From positions 124,001-188,000 of the forward strand of contig JALUUM010000007.1 of the NCBI GenBank assembly GCA_027021365.1: a stretch of DNA of 64,000 nt, given 5' to 3'. Positions 8,322 through 16,660 of the stretch are shown here, piece by piece. This stretch comes from Spirochaetales bacterium. GTDB lineage: Bacteria; Spirochaetota; Spirochaetia; SZUA-6. Position 1 is the first letter of the stretch, and every line of letters begins with the position of its first letter. The notes under the pieces are model-generated. The model did not search any database. It was not told the origin of the DNA and saw only the letters and a list, made by a program, of their open reading frames with translations. Position numbers and translations under genes: made by a program.

Positions 8322-9414
8322 GTGAAATATTATAACAGAACCATTGAAAAAGATTTCAACCAAGGTATCATCGCAATTTCCAGCTCTCCTTGTCACTGGC
8401 GCAAGGCAGGTTGGAAAAACTACCCTTTTTAAATATGCCAATAAAAACAGAAAGAACCATGTGACCCTTGACAATCCGGCTATTCGATTGCTTGCAAAAG
8501 AGGATCCGGCTTTACTCCTCAAACACTACACACCACCGGTAATAATTGAATCCCTTGCCGTCAGGATTGCTATTTTGAATCTTCTTGGTTTTTCATGCAT
8601 GGAAATATCCGGGAAAGGACTGGAAGAGAAGCCTTTTTCCCCAACGATGAGAAATATATCAATTCAAAAATCAGACTTGAATTTCGTTTATGAAAAAATA
8701 TGGCGAGGATTTTTCCCTTTCCTTGCATTGAATCAAGAGAATGATTGGAATGTATTCTACAGCTCTCATATTCAAACTTATATCCAGAGAGACATAAGAG
8801 ATTTATCGCAAATAGGAAATGAATATGAATTCCTCAAATTTTTAAACATCGCTGCAACAAGAACCGGGCAATTACTAAATATTTCAGATATGACAAAAGA
8901 AACCGGTATTTCAGTAAATACAGCAAAAAAATGGTTTTCGATATTACAAGCAACAAGTATCATTTATCTCTTAAAACCATGGTACTTAAATATTTACAAA
9001 AGATTAGTAAAAACACCCAAATTATACTTTCTCAATACGGGTCTTGCTGCCTATTTAAAAAATTGGACTTCTCCATTAACCCTGGAAACAGGAGCTATGA
9101 GCGTGCAGTTCTTTGAAACATTCGTTATAGGTGAAATTTTGAAAAGTTTCATTCACAATGGGAAGAAATCTGATTTTTACTATTACAGGGATAAGGATAA
9201 AAAGGAAATATATCTACTGATCTTAAACAACGGTAGGGTGATTCCACCAGAGATAAAGAAAACAGCCTCACCAACAAAGAAAGATATTGGATCAATTTTC
9301 AAGATGGAAAAACTGGGTTTACACGTAGAAAGCGGAGTCATGATATGCTTTGTAGATGACTATATTCCCCTCTCAGAAAAAATTATGGCTATTCCCATAA
9401 CAGCCCTCCTGTAA
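8322..9414 (+). pseudogene. Decayed DUF4143-type AAA ATPase (frameshift and internal deletion)
   Basis: Proteins of this family have an AAA domain plus a C-terminal DUF4143 nuclease-like domain and are near 400 residues. The expected N-terminus (VKYYNRTIEKD) is present from GTG 8322 but in another frame than the rest. The long frame, open from TTG 8344, continues with TGARQVGKTT, an intact Walker A. After PPVIIE it jumps straight into SLAVRIAILNLLGFS. The Walker B DE motif and the sensor segment, some 40-50 residues, are missing. The C-terminal DUF4143 part to the stop looks complete. I infer one indel near 8349-8356 and one in-frame deletion near 8548, so the protein cannot be a working ATPase. 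Confidence 0.75.
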
Positions 9415-9416
9415 TA

Positions 9417-9725
9417 TTATTTCTTCCCCGTAAGAATCTCATTTACCACATCGTAGCTGCCATACTTTTTCAGGTTGGCATTCATCTCCATGTAATCAAG
9501 GGTTATTTCCCCTTCCCCGCTTACAGCTTTAACATCTGCTCCACTCTCAATCAGCAGTTTGATAATATTCGGATTTATATTGTACCTGGCAGTAAAAATC
9601 AGCGGGGTTTCACCTATAGGACCCCTCTCGTTGACATCGGCTTCCCCATCCAGAATCGCCTTAATAGCACTTATACCACGGGTGACCTTGGCTTGATAAT
9701 CTTTGCTAAGAAATATTCTCCTCCC
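9417..9725 (-). pseudogene. Ankyrin-repeat gene remnant without a start codon
   Basis: Read leftward, an open frame of about 100 codons ends at TAA 9417-9419. It encodes ankyrin repeats: DVNERGPIGETPLIFTARY and IIKLLIESGADVKAVSG. The frame contains no ATG, GTG or TTG before the repeat and is closed upstream by a TAA inside the 3' end of metE. It therefore looks like the 3' stub of an ankyrin gene whose front was lost when it was joined to metE. Translation by readthrough or from an unusual start cannot be excluded. Confidence 0.6.
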
Positions 9726-11874
9726 GCAGCCTCTTTACCAGCCCAACGAGGTTTTCGAGTGAAAGCTTCGTCTCTTCCCAGCCCCTCGTTTTGAGCCCGC
9801 AGTCGGGGTTTATCCAGAAGTTCTCCTTAGGAATAACCTTTAGGGCCCGCTCTACAATCTTCATCATGTCCTCGACTGTCGGTACGGCAGGTGAATGTAT
9901 GTCCCAGACCCCTAGCCCTATCTGCCTTTCAAAATCAACCCCCTCGAAACTCTCTATTATATCACCCCTGCTCCTCGTGGCCTCGATTGAAATTACATCG
10001 AAATCCATCTCCCCGATGTGCTTAATAATCTCTCCGAACTCCGAGTAGCACATGTGGGTATGAATCTGGGTCTCCGGCTTTGCAACGGTTGCCAGGTTGA
10101 ATGCCCTTACCGCCCAGCTGAAATACTCATCCCACTCACCTCTCTTTATCGGTGCCCGCTCCCTGAAGGCAGGTTCGTCTATCTGCACTATACTGATATT
10201 TGCCGCCTCCAGCGCCCTCACCTCATCCTGCAGGGCAAGCGCTATCTGGTATGCAACCTCCGATACCGGCAGGTCTTCACGGACAAAGCTCCAGGCAAGA
10301 ATCGTGACAGGCCCGGTAAGCATACCCTTTACAGGCTTATCGGTAAGGCTCTGAGCATAGGTTATCTCCCTCACCGTCATATCCTCCGGGCGGTAAACAT
10401 CAGAATGGATTATCGGGGGCCTGTAACACCTTGTGCCGTACGAGACTATCCAGCCCCTCTTGGTTGTTGCAATCCCCTCCAGCTTCTCGGCAAAGAACTC
10501 TACCATATCCGAGCGCTCGAACTCGCCATGTACAAGGACATCGAGGCCGATATCCTCCTGGAAAGCAATGACTTCCCGAATCTTGGAATCGATGTACTCC
10601 CTGTATCGTTCCTCGGTTATTTTCCCCTTCTTGAAATCGGCGCGCATCTTTCTTACATCGGGTGTCTGCGGATAGCTTCCGATCGTGGTGGAGGGAAATA
10701 GGGGAAGCTTGAGTTTTTCATCCTGAATCCTTCGCCGCTCACTGTAACCGAGAGGCTTCTTGAAATCCCTCTCGGTAAGCGCTAAGAGTCTACCTCTAAC
10801 AGCCTCGTTTTCTCCTCCCTTCACGACAACTCCGGCAATTTCTGCTGATGCTTTTCCTGATACCAAATCCGCAACAGCCCTTAGCTCTTCAAGTTTCTCC
10901 ATGGCAAAGGAGAGTCTTTCAAGAAGGGCTGAATCCAGCTCTTCTCCTTCCCTGGTAACGGGGATGTGATAGAGGGGACCGGCATTGGAAATCTCCAGAC
11001 TGGCAACCTTTCCCGAAAGCTCCTCTACAAGGGAGGCAACCTCTTTAAGATTGGCCCGCCATACATTCCTTCCGTCTATCACACCGGCAATCAGCCTCTT
11101 GTCCCCGGGAAAACCGTTTTCAAGGATATACTCCCTTAACCTTCCCTTTCCGTGAACGAAATCCAGGCCTATACCCGAAACGGGTAGATTGAACAGCCTC
11201 CCTGGAAAATCGACCTCATCGTAGTAGGTAAATAGGTCTATCTTGTCGGCACCGTCTATTATTTTGTATGCCTCTTCTACCAAATCGATTTCTTCATCCG
11301 AAAGCTCCATAACGAGTGCAGGCTCGTCTATATGGACCCTTTCAAAGGCAGAGACAATCTGCCTGTAGACACCGGCCGCCTCTATCAGCTTATCTCTGAA
11401 ATCCCTCTCTTTGATGCCCTTCGACAGTTTCAAGAATGTGAAGGGCCCGATAATATAGGGGATCCCCTTTCCGAATTTTTCAAGGTATTCAAGCTGCTTG
11501 TTCCAAAGGAGCCTCAACACGGAATCTGAAGCAGCGTCGAAATCCGGCACCAGGTAGTGATAATTTGTATTGAACCACTTGGTCATCTCCAGGGCATCTT
11601 TTCCCCTACAAAGGGCAAAGTATTCATCCAGGCTTTCAGCCCTGTAGAGGCCGAGGATCAGTGCGGTATCCAGCATGTTGTCATAGAGGCTCATCTCGCC
11701 TATGGGAAAATTATCCACATGGCCCTCGTATATCCCCACTATTTCCCTCTGCAGGTTATCCATGCCCCTGCCAAGTTCCTCCCGGGAGATCTTTCCCTTC
11801 CAGTAGGACTCAATAAGTTTCTTGTACTCTCTATTCTTCCCGATTCTGGGAAACCCGTATGCGTATGTTTTCAT
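9706..11874 (-). CDS. metE: Cobalamin-independent methionine synthase MetE
   Basis: A cytoplasmic enzyme of 722 residues, slightly shorter than the usual 750-760. It transfers methyl from 5-methyltetrahydropteroyl-polyglutamate to homocysteine. The N-terminal domain opens FPRIGKNREYKKLIESYWKG. The C-terminal barrel begins at PLFPSTTIGSYPQT and has the zinc ligands in HTHMCYSEF (His and Cys) and WINPDCGLKTR (Cys). No good SD precedes the ATG. It is divergent from the small transcription unit at 11932. I looked for an S-box or other methionine riboswitch in the leader and saw none. Confidence 0.95.
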   Translation of the reverse strand: MKTYAYGFPRIGKNREYKKLIESYWKGKISREELGRGMDNLQREIVGIYEGHVDNFPIGEMSLYDNMLDTALILGLYRAESLDEYFALCRGKDALEMTKWFNTNYHYLVPDFDAASDSVLRLLWNKQLEYLEKFGKGIPYIIGPFTFLKLSKGIKERDFRDKLIEAAGVYRQIVSAFERVHIDEPALVMELSDEEIDLVEEAYKIIDGADKIDLFTYYDEVDFPGRLFNLPVSGIGLDFVHGKGRLREYILENGFPGDKRLIAGVIDGRNVWRANLKEVASLVEELSGKVASLEISNAGPLYHIPVTREGEELDSALLERLSFAMEKLEELRAVADLVSGKASAEIAGVVVKGGENEAVRGRLLALTERDFKKPLGYSERRRIQDEKLKLPLFPSTTIGSYPQTPDVRKMRADFKKGKITEERYREYIDSKIREVIAFQEDIGLDVLVHGEFERSDMVEFFAEKLEGIATTKRGWIVSYGTRCYRPPIIHSDVYRPEDMTVREITYAQSLTDKPVKGMLTGPVTILAWSFVREDLPVSEVAYQIALALQDEVRALEAANISIVQIDEPAFRERAPIKRGEWDEYFSWAVRAFNLATVAKPETQIHTHMCYSEFGEIIKHIGEMDFDVISIEATRSRGDIIESFEGVDFERQIGLGVWDIHSPAVPTVEDMMKIVERALKVIPKENFWINPDCGLKTRGWEETKLSLENLVGLVKRLREENIS

Positions 11875-11931
11875 GACTGTTGCTTACCATATTACTCTTA
11901 TTTATTCAAATAAAAAATCAACAAAAAAATA

Positions 11932-11960
11932 TTGACGATTTTTCACTCCATTTGTATATT
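11932..11960 (+). promoter_or_regulatory. Sigma-70-type promoter of a small transcription unit
   Basis: TTGACG (11932-11937), a 17-base spacer and TATATT (11955-11960). The start is predicted near 11967, which gives a leader of about 110 bases before the ATG at 12081. Confidence 0.7.
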
Positions 11961-11972
11961 ATTATCGAATGG

Positions 11973-12064
11973 TAGTTCAAATAAAAGTTAAAATAAGATT
12001 TGAACTATCGAAGGTTTTAAGATGTTTTAAGAGGGTGTTACCCGGACTTTTAAGAGATTCAAAT
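11973..12064 (+). promoter_or_regulatory. Folded leader with alternative pairings, possible cis-regulatory RNA
   Basis: TAGTTCAAAT (11973-11982) pairs perfectly with ATTTGAACTA (11998-12007). The sequence TTCAAAT returns at 12058-12064, four bases before the AGGAGGT SD (12069-12075). The middle arm could therefore pair either with the upstream copy (10-12 bp) or with the SD-proximal copy (7 bp). A small GGGT-GTT-ACCC hairpin lies between them, together with three copies of TTTTAAG. It matches no riboswitch class I recognise. Confidence 0.45.
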
Positions 12065-12080
12065 AAACAGGAGGTGCGCC

Positions 12081-12260
12081 ATGAAAGAGCTTCTTGAAAG
12101 AACCGAAATCGAACAGGCCACTGAGTATCCCTTTTATGCAACACTTCTTCCTTTCAAAGACAAGAAATTTGACATGAATGTGCCAAAGGAAGAACTGATA
12201 GATTCAATGGCACTGGTTCCGGGTTTCGCGATGAACGTTACCAAAGCTTTGTTGAACTAA
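12081..12260 (+). CDS. Unrecognised small protein (59 residues)
   Basis: An ATG with an excellent SD (AGGAGGT, five bases away) opens a 59-codon frame ending in TAA at 12258-12260. It begins MKELLERTEIEQATEYPFYA and ends FAMNVTKALLN. The protein is soluble-looking with no membrane segment, signal peptide, Cys pair or zinc motif. It has its own promoter (11932-11960), a structured leader and a terminator (12331-12366), so it is a free-standing unit rather than an accidental frame. I do not recognise the family. It could also be a leader or regulatory ORF. Confidence 0.6.
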   Translation: MKELLERTEIEQATEYPFYATLLPFKDKKFDMNVPKEELIDSMALVPGFAMNVTKALLN

Positions 12261-12330
12261 CGGAAACACCGTACCACACAGTTAATGCTTAAGTTTCCGA
12301 AACGGGTCGTTCATATACTAATAAATAAAG

Positions 12331-12366
12331 CCCGGCTCTTCCTCCCTTAGAGAGCCGGGTTTTTTT
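12331..12366 (+). terminator. Rho-independent terminator of the small unit
   Basis: Nine-base-pair stem CCCGGCTCT/AGAGCCGGG with a nine-base loop, followed by seven T. Confidence 0.92.
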
Positions 12367-12402
12367 ACAGGTTTTTTATTCTTACATTTCTGTTATTCCC
12401 TA

Positions 12403-12432
12403 TTGACCTCCGGATAATTAATATCGTAATAT
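12403..12432 (+). promoter_or_regulatory. Promoter of the Gfo/Idh - radical SAM pair
   Basis: TTGACC (12403-12408), an 18-base spacer and TAATAT (12427-12432), followed by SD AGGAGG at 12443-12448 before the ATG at 12454. Confidence 0.6.
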
Positions 12433-12453
12433 GTTTTTAATTAGGAGGCAAAC

Positions 12454-13707
12454 ATGAAAAAGGCACTGGACGTTACAATAGTGGGCGGGGGAATGATAAC
12501 GAACGACCTAATTCTTCCCTCCATATATCATCTTCAAAGGACAGGTATCGTTAATGACATACATATATGTGCACTGAACAACCCTCCCCTAAAGGCACTA
12601 AGGGAAAACCCCGACTTCAGGGAAGCTTTTCCGGGACAGGATTTCATACCACACCCCTCCCTCGACGAACCGGAGGACAAGAACTTTCCGGAACTCTACA
12701 GGGAGGTTCTTGCATCCATGAAACCAAGGCAGATGGTTGTCGTTGCAATGCCCGACAATCTTCACTACCAGGTGGTTATGGATGCCTTTAAGAACAACCA
12801 GAATGTGCTCTGTGTAAAGCCCCTTGTCCTGAAGTACACCCAGTCAGAGGAGATAAGGGAACTTGCCCTTCAGAAGGGACTCTTCGTTGGCGTCGAGTAT
12901 CATAAAAGATTCGACAGGCGTTCCCTCATTGCAAAGAGGCACTATGAACTGGGGCATTTCGGCGAATTCGTAATGGGTGAAGCAAAGATGATAGAGCCGT
13001 ACTTCTACAGGTTTTCCAACTTTCAAAACTGGTTTACAACGGACAGAACAGACCCATTTACATACGTAGGCTGCCACTATGTAGACCTCGTCTACTTTAT
13101 CACGAGGATAAGGCCTGTAGAGGTTTCCGTAACAGGCATAAAGGGGACTTTTCCAAACGGAAACGAGGGATACATGTGGGCACACGGAAGGGTTCGTTAT
13201 GAAAACGGGGCCATACTCTCCGTGATAGACGGGCTTGGCTACCCCGATGAGGGTGCGGGAAGCAACGAGCAGTGTCTTACCATGTTCTTCGAGGGGGAGG
13301 GTAAAACCGGCATGGTAAAGCACAACGACCAGTTTCGTGGTGTAACTCACAGTTACCTGGAGGGTATCGGTGTGGCGGGTTCACACTTTAACTTTGTAAA
13401 TCCCGATTTCTACAGGCTTGTCCCCTGGCAGGGAAAGGGGTACATGCCCGTTGGATACGGATTCGATTCCATTGCGGCAACTATCAATACGGTGTATCGT
13501 ATGGAAAACGAGGCGGCTTCCCTTTCCGAGGATAAGGCTTTAAAGAGGAGGCGGGAAATAATAAGAGCGACGGATGAAAAGGGAATCATTGCAACACCTG
13601 CCAACAGCTACATAAACGAGCTTGTCGTCGAGGCAACGAGGAAATCAATCCTTAACAACGGATTGCCTGTAAAAATCGTATACGGGGATGAACCGCACAT
13701 AGAGTGA
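12454..13707 (+). CDS. Gfo/Idh/MocA-family NAD(P)-dependent dehydrogenase
   Basis: A 417-residue cytoplasmic oxidoreductase. A Rossmann start VTIVGGGMITNDLILP lies at 7-22. The family's EKP motif appears as CVKPLVL (Lys about 113), and YHKRFDRR (about 150) is the substrate-side motif. The C-terminal half is the usual alpha/beta dimer domain. Members oxidise or isomerise sugars, inositols and related polyols; the substrate is not readable here. It is followed 13 bases later by a sulfatase-maturase-like gene, which hints at processing of a sulfated or otherwise modified sugar. No transporter or glycosidase is adjacent. Confidence 0.85.
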   Translation: MKKALDVTIVGGGMITNDLILPSIYHLQRTGIVNDIHICALNNPPLKALRENPDFREAFPGQDFIPHPSLDEPEDKNFPELYREVLASMKPRQMVVVAMPDNLHYQVVMDAFKNNQNVLCVKPLVLKYTQSEEIRELALQKGLFVGVEYHKRFDRRSLIAKRHYELGHFGEFVMGEAKMIEPYFYRFSNFQNWFTTDRTDPFTYVGCHYVDLVYFITRIRPVEVSVTGIKGTFPNGNEGYMWAHGRVRYENGAILSVIDGLGYPDEGAGSNEQCLTMFFEGEGKTGMVKHNDQFRGVTHSYLEGIGVAGSHFNFVNPDFYRLVPWQGKGYMPVGYGFDSIAATINTVYRMENEAASLSEDKALKRRREIIRATDEKGIIATPANSYINELVVEATRKSILNNGLPVKIVYGDEPHIE

Positions 13708-13720
13708 AGCAAAAGACAAC

Positions 13721-14866
13721 ATGAAAACACTCCAGTCTGTACTTATAAAACCTGCAGGCCCTGACTGCAACATGGCCTGCAGATACTGCTTTTACCTGGA
13801 GAAGGCCGAACTCTTCCCACAGACAAAGATACACAGAATGTCCCTTAAGACACTTAAACAAACGGTAAAGCAGGTAATGAGGCAGGGTGAAGATCAGATC
13901 TCCTTCGGATGGCAGGGGGGAGAGCCAACTCTAATGGGAAGGGAATTCTTTGAGAGGGCCTTCAACTATCAGAGGATATTTGCAAGACCCGGCCAGAAGG
14001 TATCCAATGGTTTTCAGACCAACGGGATACTGATAGACGGAGACTGGGCAAGGCTCTTCAAGGAGTACAATGTGCTTGTTGGCCTTTCCCTTGACGGGCC
14101 AATGGAAATACACGACAGGTACAGGCTCTTAAGGGGTAATAAGCCAAGCTGGGACAGGATAATGAAGGCAAGAGATACTCTTCTTGATAGAGGGGTAGAG
14201 GTAAATGCACTTTCCGTTGTAACAAACTACTCTGTAAGATTCCCCGAGAGGATTTACAACTTTCACAAGGAAAATGGCCTTAACTTTATGCAGTTTATTC
14301 CCTGTGTGGAAACAGATCCTCTCGATAACACAAGAGCTGCAGACTATACGGTGGATCCCGATGCATTTGGTGATTTCCTCTGCAGCATATTCGACCTCTG
14401 GATTTCTGATTTCAAAGACGGAAGGCCCACGACATCGATCAGGTACTTCGAATCTGTCCTTGCAACATACCTCGGGATGAATCCGGGGCAGTGTACATTA
14501 ATGAAAGAGTGCGGAGTATACCTTGTAATAGAACACAACGGTGATGTTTACTCCTGTGATTTCTTCGTGGAACCCAAGTGGAAACTTGGAAATGTATCCG
14601 AAGGCAGGCTTTCCGATATGCTTAACAGCGACAGGCAGAATACCTTTGGCAAAATCAAGGGAGAACTTCCCACACAGTGTCTTACCTGCCCATGGTTAAA
14701 ACACTGCCGGGGAGGCTGTCCCAAGGACAGGATTTTCAGTACCGCAAGCCCTCCCATGAACTACCTCTCTCCCGCCTACAAGAAATTCTTAAAGCATGCA
14801 GATCCTGCATTCAAGAAGCTTGCAGGGGAGTGGATGCAAAGCAAGAATCAAACAACAAGAAACTAA
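13721..14866 (+). CDS. Anaerobic sulfatase-maturating enzyme-like radical SAM/SPASM protein
   Basis: The radical SAM motif is C16-x3-C20-x2-C23 in CNMACRYCFYLEKAELF, exactly the anSME pattern. A C-terminal SPASM region carries further cysteines (CTLMKECG, DVYSCDF, CLTCPWLKHCRGGCP) for two auxiliary Fe-S clusters. At 381 residues the length is normal. The known reaction is oxidation of a Ser or Cys in a sulfatase to formylglycine. No sulfatase lies in this window, so the partner is elsewhere or is a different peptide. There is no clear SD, so translation is probably coupled to the dehydrogenase upstream. The 3' end overlaps the convergent prolyl isomerase gene by four bases. Confidence 0.85.
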   Translation: MKTLQSVLIKPAGPDCNMACRYCFYLEKAELFPQTKIHRMSLKTLKQTVKQVMRQGEDQISFGWQGGEPTLMGREFFERAFNYQRIFARPGQKVSNGFQTNGILIDGDWARLFKEYNVLVGLSLDGPMEIHDRYRLLRGNKPSWDRIMKARDTLLDRGVEVNALSVVTNYSVRFPERIYNFHKENGLNFMQFIPCVETDPLDNTRAADYTVDPDAFGDFLCSIFDLWISDFKDGRPTTSIRYFESVLATYLGMNPGQCTLMKECGVYLVIEHNGDVYSCDFFVEPKWKLGNVSEGRLSDMLNSDRQNTFGKIKGELPTQCLTCPWLKHCRGGCPKDRIFSTASPPMNYLSPAYKKFLKHADPAFKKLAGEWMQSKNQTTRN

Positions 14867-15906
14867 AAATCTATGAGTTCAACCTTGAACACCAAAAATG
14901 AACTGGGCGGAATGACTCCCGGATAACCCATCTCTCCGTATGCAAGTTCCGGAGGTATTATCAGAAGCCTCTCCTCTCCCTTTTTCATCGATTTAAGGGC
15001 TTCATTCCATCCCTCTATAACCTGGCCTATCCTGAAGGTTGCAGGCTTTCCACGCTGATAAGAGCTGTCAAAAACCTTGCCATCCAAGAAGCTTCCCTCG
15101 TAGTTTACCGTGACCTCCATTCCGTCCTGGGGAGATTCACTACCGCTTCCCTTCTTTAAGACGATGTACCTGAGCCCATCAGCAGTCTTCTTTGCATTGG
15201 GCCACTTCTCCTCTATCAGCTTTAAGTCCCTGTTTCTCTTCTCCACTGCCAATCTCTTTACCTCCTTTTTCTTCTCTTCCACCATCCGGTCGAATGTCTT
15301 CTGATCCACCTTGAATGCCCTCGCATCCTTTCCGATTCTAACTATCCTCACAGAGTTCAACTTGTCGCCCTGAACTATGGAGGTCACAACATCCTGGCCC
15401 TTTACGACATGACCAAAAATGGTAAAGAGACCATCGAGCCATGGGGCAGGCCTCATTGTAATGTAGAACTGGCTGCCATTGGTATTCGGGCCCCTGTTTG
15501 CCATGGCTAATACACCTGGCTTGTCATGCCTGAGGTCCTTCCTTATCTCATTTGGAAAGATGTAGCCAGGTCCTCCGCTTCCGTCTCCCAGGGGGTCGCC
15601 TGACTGGATAATGAAGTTCGGCACAACACGGTGAAAAATCATTCCGTCGTAGAAACGCTTCCCGCTCTTGTTCTTGAACTTAAGGCTCCCCTCTGCAAGC
15701 CCGACAAAGTTCATCACCGTAAGGGGAGTCTTCTTGTACTCCAGTGAAACGACAATGCTTCCCTTTGAGGTGTCCAGCACCGCATAGAGGCCATTAGGCA
15801 ACCCGGAAGTTGCACTCCCTGTCTCGGCAAAAAGCCCTGCCGTGGCAAGAATCAATATGGATACCCCAAAAAACAATCTGAAAACATTTCTAAATATTTC
15901 CTTCAT
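14863..15906 (-). CDS. Secreted dual prolyl isomerase: cyclophilin-FKBP fusion
   Basis: A 347-residue protein with an N-terminal hydrophobic signal (about 1-27, ending LFA). A cyclophilin domain at about 35-200 has FHRVVPNFIIQSGDP, the GSQFYIT motif and W in APWLDGLFTIFG. A charged helical linker is followed by an FKBP domain at about 245-347 with VTVNYEGSFLDGKVFDSS, VIEGWNEAL and the closing FKVELIDF. Both act as peptidyl-prolyl isomerases; the fusion should fold proteins in the periplasm. Cyclophilin-first double immunophilins of this type have been described in treponemes. It is the third gene after a coiled-coil gene and nikR. Confidence 0.92.
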   Translation of the reverse strand: MKEIFRNVFRLFFGVSILILATAGLFAETGSATSGLPNGLYAVLDTSKGSIVVSLEYKKTPLTVMNFVGLAEGSLKFKNKSGKRFYDGMIFHRVVPNFIIQSGDPLGDGSGGPGYIFPNEIRKDLRHDKPGVLAMANRGPNTNGSQFYITMRPAPWLDGLFTIFGHVVKGQDVVTSIVQGDKLNSVRIVRIGKDARAFKVDQKTFDRMVEEKKKEVKRLAVEKRNRDLKLIEEKWPNAKKTADGLRYIVLKKGSGSESPQDGMEVTVNYEGSFLDGKVFDSSYQRGKPATFRIGQVIEGWNEALKSMKKGEERLLIIPPELAYGEMGYPGVIPPSSFLVFKVELIDF

Positions 15907-15909
15907 AAA

Positions 15910-16323
15910 TCAACTTAACTCCTTTCCCGTTGTTGTTCCCACGAACCTGCCGTGTATCACACCGCGCGTGGTTATAAGAGAATCGGCTAGCCTCTGGATT
16001 CTGGCTGCCTTTCCCCTAAGTATTATTACCTCGAGACAGTTGTGCTCATCCAGATGGATGTGCAGGGTTGATACTATACACCGGTAATCGTGATGCTGAA
16101 TCTCGGTAATCTTCTTTGAAAGCTCGTGCCTCTCGTGATCGTACACTATTATAACCACACCGGCAGTTTCCTTCTCTCCCTCGAGCCATTCCCTGTGAAC
16201 GAGCATGTCCCGTATTAAGTCCCTTATGGCCTCCGAGCGGTTATCGTAGCCCTCCTCTTCGATGACATTGTCAAACTTCTCCAGAAGGTCATCTTCCAAT
16301 GAAATACTGAATCTCTTTAACAT
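15910..16323 (-). CDS. nikR: Nickel-responsive regulator NikR
   Basis: A 137-residue ribbon-helix-helix repressor. The DNA-binding part MLKRFSISLEDDLLEKFD is followed by the ACT-like metal domain. The four nickel ligands of the family are all present: His 77 or 78, His 88, His 90 (HIH) and Cys 96. No nickel transporter or hydrogenase is near, so its targets are elsewhere. The gene lies three bases before the prolyl isomerase gene and 19 after the small coiled-coil gene, so all three are probably co-transcribed. Confidence 0.93.
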   Translation of the reverse strand: MLKRFSISLEDDLLEKFDNVIEEEGYDNRSEAIRDLIRDMLVHREWLEGEKETAGVVIIVYDHERHELSKKITEIQHHDYRCIVSTLHIHLDEHNCLEVIILRGKAARIQRLADSLITTRGVIHGRFVGTTTGKELS

Positions 16324-16342
16324 GAATCAAGAATACTCCCTG

Positions 16343-16564
16343 CTACACGTTATTGTCGATATCGCTCTTCACCTTTTCTATAAACTTTCTAAGCTCGGTA
16401 TTTTCCCTTCTGAGACGCTCTATCTCGTAAATCATCCAGGAAAAATCCTCGTTGGCGTCCTCGATATCATATAAAAGCTCGCTCTTCGGATTGTACCTGC
16501 TGTAATAGATATTGTTCTTTTCCCGCTTCTCCTTTATGAAAGCAAGCCTGTCTTTCATTTTCAT
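16343..16564 (-). CDS. Small coiled-coil protein of unknown function
   Basis: A 73-residue protein, highly charged, with a C-terminal heptad-like stretch (YEIERLRRENTELRKFIEKV, about 46-65). It has no membrane segment. Two ATG codons (16564 and 16558) fit the start, and neither has a strong SD. It is the first gene ahead of nikR and the prolyl isomerase. I do not recognise it; a short leucine-zipper-like tail suggests self-association. Confidence 0.65.
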   Translation of the reverse strand: MKMKDRLAFIKEKREKNNIYYSRYNPKSELLYDIEDANEDFSWMIYEIERLRRENTELRKFIEKVKSDIDNNV

Positions 16565-16610
16565 TTCTCTATAAACTATATAAGTTAAAACCTTTCGTCC
16601 ATAGATTTCA

Positions 16611-16639
16611 TTGACTTTTTGCTATTTAAGAGATATAAG
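16611..16639 (+). promoter_or_regulatory. Promoter of the outer-membrane barrel gene
   Basis: TTGACT (16611-16616), a 17-base spacer and TATAAG (16634-16639). The SD GGGAGG lies seven bases before the ATG at 16661. Confidence 0.65.
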
Positions 16640-16660
16640 TCTTTAATGGGAGGGAAAAAA

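Noticed and set aside
11875..12080. SAM or cobalamin riboswitch for metE
   Set aside because: No S-box or B12-box elements are visible on the metE strand; the folded leader belongs to the opposite strand.
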